Assembly: GCA_036398215.1 (NCBI GenBank)
Contig: DASWHK010000016.1
Coordinates: forward strand, 1 to 49,822
Direction of reading: 5' to 3'
Length of the DNA stretch: 49,822 nt
From: DASWHK01 sp036398215
GTDB lineage: Bacteria; Acidobacteriota; UBA890
Shown here: in pieces, positions 39,070-45,606 of the stretch
How positions within the stretch are numbered: position 1 is the first letter of the stretch
How the letters are laid out: each line of letters starts with the position of its first letter
Notes under the pieces: model-generated
Database searches by the model: none
The model's input: the letters and a program-made list of their open reading frames with translations, nothing else
Told to the model about the DNA's origin: nothing
Translations under genes and position numbers: made by a program

Positions 39070-41781
39070 TCATCGATCACCGGGGCGGAAGGACCTCATC
39101 GGGAAGCCGGCCGCGGCGGCGATGAAACCGGCGAGCGGCAAGGCGAACGATGCCGCCGGCGCGGCGTGCGCGGCGACGGCCGCGGCGGCGTTGGCCGGGG
39201 CCAACCCGGCGGCTTCGAGCACCTGCTGGATGTCGTCCCAGCGGTTGTCGAGGAGGCCGCGCACCGCGTCCTCGATCTCCGGTGTCCATTGCGCGCCGGC
39301 ATCCTCGAGCGCCTTGCGGGTGTGCTCGAGAAAGCTCCTGGTAAAGCTTTCCTTGTCGTAGCCCTTCTCCACCGTCCAGATGCCCCACTGGCGCGTCGAG
39401 TGGGCGTAGGCGGTGGGGTCGCTGTCGGGATTGAGCAGCCCGGCGGCTTCCACGGCCCGCGCGCCGGCGAGCACCTGCTGGGCGAAGGCGAGCTCTCGCG
39501 CCTTGCCGGTGTTGGCGAGGCGGAAAAGCTCGCCCGCGCTGGGCACGGCCTTGCTCTGCTCCACGCAGTAGGCCGTGCCCGGGGCGTTGGTCACCGAGTT
39601 CGCCGCGCCCAGCAGGCCCGCCAGGGAGTCGCGCACGGCGCCGGCCTCCTCGCTGCTGAGCGGCTCGAAGATGGCGTCTCCCTCGACCACCGCCGGCTTG
39701 CCCAGGTTGAGGAGGCGGATGTCGAATACCGCGCCCGTTGAGCCGCCCGTGGAGGTGATCAGCCCCACCAGGCCCGCCCCCTCGCCGCTGGCGGCGGCGG
39801 CCATCTCCTCCGGCGTAGTGGCAATGCCGGCGGGGTTGTCGTTGATATCGACGAGCTCGACGCCGGGGGCGGGAATCACGATGCGCGTCCCGTCGTCGCC
39901 GGCAAGCACGGTCTTGCTCGGGTCGCTGCTGTCCGGCGTCAGCTCGATGAGGCTGGGAACCCAGTCGGGCGGGGCCATCGGCGGCATTCTCGCGATGGTG
40001 AAGACGCGGCCATCGCCGTCGCGCATCAGGAAGTGCCCGTCCGGAGCGCGCCGGATGCGGTAGGGGCCGTCGTCGAGGATGCTGCCGGCTTCGCCGGACC
40101 CGTTGGCGATGAACAGGTCCCCCAGCGCGGTGCCGGCCTCGGGCAGGCCCAGGGCGCCGTCGATGCAAACCGGGCTCGGGTTGGCGTCGCAACCTGTGTT
40201 GTAGTCGTAGATGCCGTCGACGATCTCGATGACCTGCGAGCAGCCGGGCGTTTGCGGGGCGCCGGTGCAGGTAACGACGGTGTCGATGTCGATGTGGAGG
40301 GTATAGGGACCCAGGTCGGATCCCGCGCCCAAGGGATCGTCGTACAGGACCCTGAAGATTGTGTAGTCGCCCGGAGCGGGTAGCTCGGGCCCGAGGGTGC
40401 TGAACAGGTTGCATGCCGGCGAGTCCTGCTGCGAGCACGTCTCCAGCAGGTCACTGACGCCGGTGAACACCTGGCCGGCGGCGCCGCAATTGGCCAGCAA
40501 CGGGTCGTCGCCGCAGGGGGCGAAGCTCTGGAGCTCAAACAACCAGATCTCGGTATCGAAGGCGCCGGCCGGTGGCGGACTCGTTTCGATCGTGAACACC
40601 GGGGGGTTTTCGAGCTCGAAGGAGTACCAGTCGGTGTCGCGGTCACCGCCCGACGACTCGACCGACTTGGGATTGATCCGCGCGCGCTCGTCGACCTCGG
40701 TAGCGCCCTCCGCTGGCCGGACGGGCTCGTACAGGCCGAGCAGGCCGCTGAGGTCGAGGTCTCCCGGGCGGTTCAGATCGCACAGCTCCGACGTGCTCCC
40801 ATCGCAGACACGGTTGAAGTCGAGCAGCGCGCCGGTGAAGCTCAGCAGGCCATCGCACTCCGCCGCCGGGGGATCATCGGAGTTGCACATATCGACGGCG
40901 GACTCGGTGATCTGCAGCGTGTAGAGGCCGTCGCCCGCAGCGTCACCGAAGCCATCCAAGATGATGACGTGCGTCCCCGGAGCTCCCATCAGATCCAGGC
41001 TGAGGAGCTCGGTGCAGATCGGCGAGTCGCTGCCGGCGCAGCGGTTGAGCAGGTCGACGCCGTTGCTGAAGATGCCGCCCACCTGAGAGCACAGCGGGGC
41101 GCCGGGGTCGGCGCCGCAGATCGACGGCGGGCCGTTGAGATCGAACAGGCCGGTCCCGAGCGCGTCGTCGTTCAGGACAAGGGGGGAATCGGGGCCGTCT
41201 CGCCGGACCACCGTATCGACGCTGTCCAGCGACCGCAGCACCGCGGGCGGAATGCTCGCTTCGTTGAGCGTGAGGCTGGTACTCCCGAGGTTGTACTGGT
41301 TGTACCAGAGGCGCTCATCGATGTCGGTGGGGTCGACCGAGGTCAGTTCCAGAGCCACGATCTCGGTCTCCACCTCGGTAACGGAACCCGGCGCGTCGTT
41401 GGCCCCGCTGGGGCCGACACCCGGGACGTCGATGTCGAAGAACACGTCGAAGAAGCTGTCGACGACGAAAGTGTCCGGATTGCCCGGCGGCGGCAATGAC
41501 GCTCCGGTCGCGTCCCCCGGCACGGTGATGCTGATCGTCACCACCATCGCCTGCGTGCCGCCCTGGGCGTTGCCGACGGTGTACACGCCGGCGTTGACCC
41601 CGTTCACCGCGTGGAAGAAGGCCGCCTCCGACAGCGGCGCAGGCAACGCCGCGAGCGCCGCGGTGAGGCTCGCGGGCGGCGCGGCCGCAGGCCGCGGCGG
41701 CGCCGGTACGCTCACCGCGTGCAGCGGTGATACCGAAAGGGCGAGAAGCACGACGAGAAGCTTGGCGGCCATTCTGACCAT
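39070..41781 (-). CDS. large secreted protein 2 with shared C-terminal YC...QWGIW domain
   Basis: A 903-residue exported protein on the minus strand; ATG 41781, signal peptide ending HAVS. Residues about 60-200 are beta-rich. Several Cys-rich modules follow (ICGADPGAPLCSQVGGI; RCAGSDSPIC; VCDGSTSELC), related in style to those of protein 1. A PPC-like beta domain lies near residue 385 (DTDWYSFELENPPVFTIE). The shared domain covers about 680-865: FEPLSSEEAG, YCVE with Cys739, HSTRQWGIW with His794 and Gln798, YDKESFTRSFLEHTRKAL and VRGLLDNRW. Only this one has a hydrophobic C-terminal segment with Arg residues after it (FALPLAGFIAAAAGF), a possible anchoring or sorting signal. Its 3' end converges with protein 1; its 5' end diverges from protein 3. 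Confidence 0.75.
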   Translation of the reverse strand: MVRMAAKLLVVLLALSVSPLHAVSVPAPPRPAAAPPASLTAALAALPAPLSEAAFFHAVNGVNAGVYTVGNAQGGTQAMVVTISITVPGDATGASLPPPGNPDTFVVDSFFDVFFDIDVPGVGPSGANDAPGSVTEVETEIVALELTSVDPTDIDERLWYNQYNLGSTSLTLNEASIPPAVLRSLDSVDTVVRRDGPDSPLVLNDDALGTGLFDLNGPPSICGADPGAPLCSQVGGIFSNGVDLLNRCAGSDSPICTELLSLDLMGAPGTHVIILDGFGDAAGDGLYTLQITESAVDMCNSDDPPAAECDGLLSFTGALLDFNRVCDGSTSELCDLNRPGDLDLSGLLGLYEPVRPAEGATEVDERARINPKSVESSGGDRDTDWYSFELENPPVFTIETSPPPAGAFDTEIWLFELQSFAPCGDDPLLANCGAAGQVFTGVSDLLETCSQQDSPACNLFSTLGPELPAPGDYTIFRVLYDDPLGAGSDLGPYTLHIDIDTVVTCTGAPQTPGCSQVIEIVDGIYDYNTGCDANPSPVCIDGALGLPEAGTALGDLFIANGSGEAGSILDDGPYRIRRAPDGHFLMRDGDGRVFTIARMPPMAPPDWVPSLIELTPDSSDPSKTVLAGDDGTRIVIPAPGVELVDINDNPAGIATTPEEMAAAASGEGAGLVGLITSTGGSTGAVFDIRLLNLGKPAVVEGDAIFEPLSSEEAGAVRDSLAGLLGAANSVTNAPGTAYCVEQSKAVPSAGELFRLANTGKARELAFAQQVLAGARAVEAAGLLNPDSDPTAYAHSTRQWGIWTVEKGYDKESFTRSFLEHTRKALEDAGAQWTPEIEDAVRGLLDNRWDDIQQVLEAAGLAPANAAAAVAAHAAPAASFALPLAGFIAAAAGFPMRSFRPGDR

Positions 41782-42026
41782 GTCGGGGGTCTCCGTTGCC
41801 GGTGTGAGCGTTCAATATCGCCCATTATGTGACATGACACCAGTACCCCGAGACCGGTGGCGCGTGGACCACCACCGCGTGTACCGTGTCGATCGAGACC
41901 ACGGCCTCGTGGTGCGGCGGAAGAAGCGTAAGGATCTGGCCGTCCACGAACGAAAGGCTCAGGCGGGATTCACGGACCTACCCCCGGGGGCCACAGGCTC
42001 CGGCGGGATCGCAACGGACCCACCGA

Positions 42027-44924
42027 ATGGGACGATCACGACTCGCTGTTGTTGAACACATTCGGGCTCTGAACGCTGCGGAGCTTGACCACCGGATTCC
42101 GGGCGCTGCCGCCGCCGGTACCCACGCTCGGCGACCTCGAAGCTCCATACGGGGGCTGCCCGTCGCGTTGCTGGCGATCCTGCTCAGCCTCGGCTCGACG
42201 GCCCGCATCGACGGGGCACTCCCGGGTGGTGAGCGGCGCGGGGTTGGCGAAGCGACGCTAGCGCCGGCGGCCCTTCTCGAGCTGGTCAACAGCACCGGCT
42301 TCGCCCATCCGGCGGTTGGCGCGCAGGACGGCCGGGCGCAGTTCCTCGTGCTGCTGTTCGCTCTCGAAGTCCCGGCGGGCAACCTCGCGGGCGGGCCGGC
42401 AATCGGCGCCGGCGACGCCCCCAACGAGGGCATCGAGATCGGCAATCAGCCGGCGACGACGTCGACCGGCGCCGACCGCACGGCGGCGTACAACGATCTG
42501 TGGCGGCTGCGGGAACAGCTCGAGAGCATCGTCGCCGGCTCGATGGGGCAGGGGACGGTCAACGGCACGGCCGCCACGCTCGCCAAGGTCGACGACAAGC
42601 TCCTGGCGCTCGAGCGGACGCGACTGCGCGAGCTCCTCGCGATTCTCGACGGCAGCGATCCGACCTCCGCCGCCTATGCCGCCGCCATCAAGGAGCTCAT
42701 CGCCCAGCGCCAGCGCCTGATCTCGCTGTCGGGGAGCCGCACTGCCGCCGTTTCGGAAGCCGCGACGGCCGCCCTCCGGGAGCTCGACGACCGGCTCGCC
42801 GAGGTCATCGGCGCGCGCGCCCCGGAGCTCCTCGCCGTGTTACGCGACCGCAGCGCCGCGCCCGCCGACAGGGCCGCCGCGGCCAGCGAGCTGGCGACGC
42901 TGCACGCGGCCCTGGCGGAGCTGACCAACACCGACGGCATCATGAGCGACACCATCGGCAGAGAGCTGGCGGAATACTACGCGCAGCGCGTGCAGGCGCT
43001 GACGGCGGTGCTCGACGACGGCGGCGCCGGGGCCAGCGACAAGGGCGCCGCGCTCGACGAGCTACGCGCCATCCGCAACGTCCTGCTCGGCCTCGACTCG
43101 AGCGGTCCGATGACCGGCGGGCCGCGGCCGAACCCCAACACCGACACGCTCGTTGCCATCGAGAAGCGCCTGGCCGACGCGCTGCGGGCGCGCGCCCAGA
43201 CGCTTCTCGGGGTGCTCGACAACGCCTCGAGCAGCGACGGCGACAAGGCCGATGCGCTCGCCGAGCTGATCCTGCTGCGCGACGAGCTGCGCGGGCTGAC
43301 CTTCGGCCAGGCGGCGCGGCGCAACGAAGGCGATCCCGTCCACGACGACGCCATCACCAACCTCGGCACGCGCATCGAGGCGGAGATCGCGAAGCGCTAC
43401 GAGGCGCTGGTGACCGCTCTGAACGGCGACCCGAACAACGCCGCCACCCGCACCGCCGCCGCCAGCGAGCTGTTCGAGGCGTGGCAGCGCCTGCGCGCGC
43501 TCGGCCGCACGGAGACGGACCTGTATGGCAGGCTGGAGACGACCCTGCGCGAGGTCCTGCGCCGCGAAGCGGAGCGCCTCACGGACACGGTCACCGATCC
43601 CGATGCCTCGGATGCCGCACGCGCGGCGGCCGCCGGCGCCCTGGTGGTGCTCCGCGACCGGCTGGGGACGCTCGACGCGACGCGCCCGGGCAACGACGGA
43701 CGCCCCTACGAGAGCGCCACGTATTACGACGTCACCGAGCGGCTCGGGGAGTACGTGCGCGAGCGCATCGGCAAGCTGGAGGGCGTCCTCGACGACGCGG
43801 AGGCGACCGCTGCGCAGAAGGCGGCGGCGATCGCCGAGCTGGAGCAGTTGCGTACCATGCTCATCAACATGGGACGGCGTCCGGCGACGACCGGCGGCGT
43901 CGGCGGAGACGCCGAGCTCGAGAGGATCGATGCCCGCCTCACCACCGTGGCGACCGCTCGTTTGCAGGCGCTGACGCGCGTCCTCCAGAGCAGCACCGCC
44001 ACCACCGCCGAGAAGGCCGCGGCGCTCAACGAGCTCGAGGGCCTGAGGAGCCGGTTCCGCGAGCTCTCCGGCGACCACTTCGAGACCCTGCAACAGATCG
44101 ACCGGCTGCTGCAGCAGGGGGCCGACGGCCTGCGGCAAGAGCTCGAGCGCAAGCTTGACGGCGGCGCTGCCGGCGGCGTCGGCCCGGGCGGTGTCGGCTC
44201 CGGCGGTCCGATCACCGGCGTTCCCACCGCCGGCACCGATGTGGCCGCCGTCAACCTGCTGGAGGACCCCGACAGCTTGGCGTCCTCCCCGGCGAGCCTG
44301 GCGAGCTTCGGCATGCCGGGCGGCCCCTTGCTGGCGGGGCTGGTGCGCAGCACCGGAACCTCCTCCGGCCCGGGTACGATGGAGCTGACCATCGCCAACG
44401 CCGGCGGGGCCGGTTTTCTCGACGGTAGCGGCCTGGTGGTGGAACCCCTCAGCGAAGACGCCGCCGCGCGCATCGAGGAGCTGTGGCCGCAGATCCTGGC
44501 GCGGGCGAACGCCGTGGTGTCGGTGACCCCCGAGGGATACTGCCTGGAAAAGGAGCAGCGGCCGCCTTCCGCCGGAGAGCTCTTCATGCTCGCCAGCGCC
44601 GGCAAGCAGGGCCGGTTCGCCCCGGTGCGGGCGATCCTGCGGGCCGGCGAAGATCTGGCCGCCGCGGGCCGGCTACATCCGGAGCCGGGCAGCGATCCCC
44701 AGCAGTACTACCACTCGATCCGCCAGTGGGCCATCTGGACCCACGAGCGCTCCTACGACGAGGCCGCGTTTACCGAGGCGTTCGTCGCCCACACGCGCAA
44801 CAACATCGACGCGGCGGGGTTCGAGTGGACGGCGGAGGTCGAGGCCCAGGTGCGCGGCTGGGCGCCCAACCGCTTCCAGGACCTCACCAACCTGCTCACC
44901 GCGGCCGGCCTCGCCGTGGCCTAG
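42027..44924 (+). CDS. large secreted helical-repeat protein 3 with shared C-terminal YC...QWAIW domain
   Basis: A 965-residue protein if ATG 42027 is the start; the frame is open from 41886, and the hydrophobic leader (GLPVALLAILLSLGSTA) lies 40-60 residues inside, so the true start is uncertain. Residues about 190-690 contain eight repeats of about 64 residues, each a helical hairpin with the pattern Lxx(x)xxAxxLxxVLxxxxAxxxxKAAAxxELxxLRxxLxxL. A Gly/Pro linker precedes the shared domain (about 765-963): VVEPLSED, YCLE with Cys839, HSIRQWAIW with His896 and Gln900, YDEAAFTEAFVAHTRNNI and VRGW. A rigid helical stalk carrying a terminal binding domain is the likely architecture. The stop codon falls in the left arm of an inverted-repeat element. 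Confidence 0.75.
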   Translation: MGRSRLAVVEHIRALNAAELDHRIPGAAAAGTHARRPRSSIRGLPVALLAILLSLGSTARIDGALPGGERRGVGEATLAPAALLELVNSTGFAHPAVGAQDGRAQFLVLLFALEVPAGNLAGGPAIGAGDAPNEGIEIGNQPATTSTGADRTAAYNDLWRLREQLESIVAGSMGQGTVNGTAATLAKVDDKLLALERTRLRELLAILDGSDPTSAAYAAAIKELIAQRQRLISLSGSRTAAVSEAATAALRELDDRLAEVIGARAPELLAVLRDRSAAPADRAAAASELATLHAALAELTNTDGIMSDTIGRELAEYYAQRVQALTAVLDDGGAGASDKGAALDELRAIRNVLLGLDSSGPMTGGPRPNPNTDTLVAIEKRLADALRARAQTLLGVLDNASSSDGDKADALAELILLRDELRGLTFGQAARRNEGDPVHDDAITNLGTRIEAEIAKRYEALVTALNGDPNNAATRTAAASELFEAWQRLRALGRTETDLYGRLETTLREVLRREAERLTDTVTDPDASDAARAAAAGALVVLRDRLGTLDATRPGNDGRPYESATYYDVTERLGEYVRERIGKLEGVLDDAEATAAQKAAAIAELEQLRTMLINMGRRPATTGGVGGDAELERIDARLTTVATARLQALTRVLQSSTATTAEKAAALNELEGLRSRFRELSGDHFETLQQIDRLLQQGADGLRQELERKLDGGAAGGVGPGGVGSGGPITGVPTAGTDVAAVNLLEDPDSLASSPASLASFGMPGGPLLAGLVRSTGTSSGPGTMELTIANAGGAGFLDGSGLVVEPLSEDAAARIEELWPQILARANAVVSVTPEGYCLEKEQRPPSAGELFMLASAGKQGRFAPVRAILRAGEDLAAAGRLHPEPGSDPQQYYHSIRQWAIWTHERSYDEAAFTEAFVAHTRNNIDAAGFEWTAEVEAQVRGWAPNRFQDLTNLLTAAGLAVA

Positions 44925-45086
44925 GGCTCGTGACGAAATAGCTGCTACATTCGGCCGGCTGCGAAACCCGTTGGCTGCGTTGCGCTCCCTGCGACGTACG
45001 ACGGTGGGTACGCCTCGGTCGCGCGCCTTGCCAGGCGGGCTTCTCGCTCGGCCTCGGTGTGACGCACTTATTTCGTCACGAGCCCT
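44922..45086. mobile_element. MITE-like element with 18-bp terminal inverted repeats
   Basis: AGGGCTCGTGACGAAATA (44923-44940) is perfectly inverted as TATTTCGTCACGAGCCCT (45069-45086), enclosing about 130 bases without a coding frame. The left arm supplies the TAG stop of the helical-repeat gene. No clear target duplication. The interior (GGTACGCCTCGGTCGCGCGCC) has the look of dispersed non-coding repeats known from other GC-rich genomes. It was seen once in this window. Confidence 0.65.
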
Positions 45087-45105
45087 TAGCCCAGCCGTAG
45101 CGCGG

Positions 45106-45143
45106 CTTGTCGCTTGACCATAAGGTCAACTGACAAGTATGAT
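45106..45143 (+). promoter_or_regulatory. promoter with long overlapping palindrome, PadR/ADOP module 2
   Basis: TTGACC (45114-45119), an 18-base spacer and TATGAT (45138-45143) form one of the best promoters in the window. The -35 is part of a large dyad, 45106-45137: CTTGTC-GC-TTGACC-ATAA-GGTCAA-CT-GACAAG, two nested pairs of perfect 6-bp arms. A repressor bound here would cover -35 and spacer. PadR autoregulation is the natural inference. Confidence 0.7.
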
Positions 45144-45231
45144 GCGAGGAGCGGACACCACCACCTCGTGTTCTCTTTGCGAGAAGCGACCTGAACGTAG
45201 CGAGCGGACCGAACCCACCGGAGGAGCGATC

Positions 45232-45606
45232 ATGCCCCCAAGCCCGCCGACCGGCAGCGTCGCCTCGATGTTGCCGCTGCAGCCGCGTGACTATCTGATC
45301 CTGTTCGCGCTCGTCGACGGGGAGCGGCACGGCCACGCGATCCTCGAGGCGGTCGAGAGTCAAGCGGGCGGGGTGGTTTTCGATCCGGCGAACCTGTACC
45401 GCTCGCTCCGCAAGATGCGGCGGCAGGGCCTCGTGGAAGAAGCGGCCGAGCGTCGCGTCGGGCAGCACGGCGGCCGGCCGCGGCGCTTTTTCGGTCTCAC
45501 GGAGCTGGGCCACGCCGTTCTGTCGGCAGAGGCGGAGCGCCTCGCGCAGCTTGCTGATGCCGCGCGGGCGAAGCGCCTGGTGCCGAAGTCGCGGGGGGCG
45601 TCGTGA
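45232..45606 (+). CDS. PadR-family transcriptional regulator (module 2)
   Basis: A 124-residue winged-helix protein. ATG 45232 has GGAGGAG 6-7 bases upstream; the frame is open to 45139. LQPRDYLILFALVDGERHGHAILEAVES, FDPANLYRSLRKMRRQGLVEEA and RRFFGLTELGHAVLSAEAERL give the PadR domain with its wing. The stop overlaps GTG 45603 of the permease gene. It is clearly diverged from the PadR at 29591, so the two modules probably answer to different signals. A large palindrome overlaps its promoter. Confidence 0.9.
   Translation: MPPSPPTGSVASMLPLQPRDYLILFALVDGERHGHAILEAVESQAGGVVFDPANLYRSLRKMRRQGLVEEAAERRVGQHGGRPRRFFGLTELGHAVLSAEAERLAQLADAARAKRLVPKSRGAS

Noticed and set aside
41820..41836. TGTGACATGACA as a palindromic operator between secreted proteins 2 and 3
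   Set aside because: Symmetry breaks after three base pairs on each side, so it is not a real dyad.
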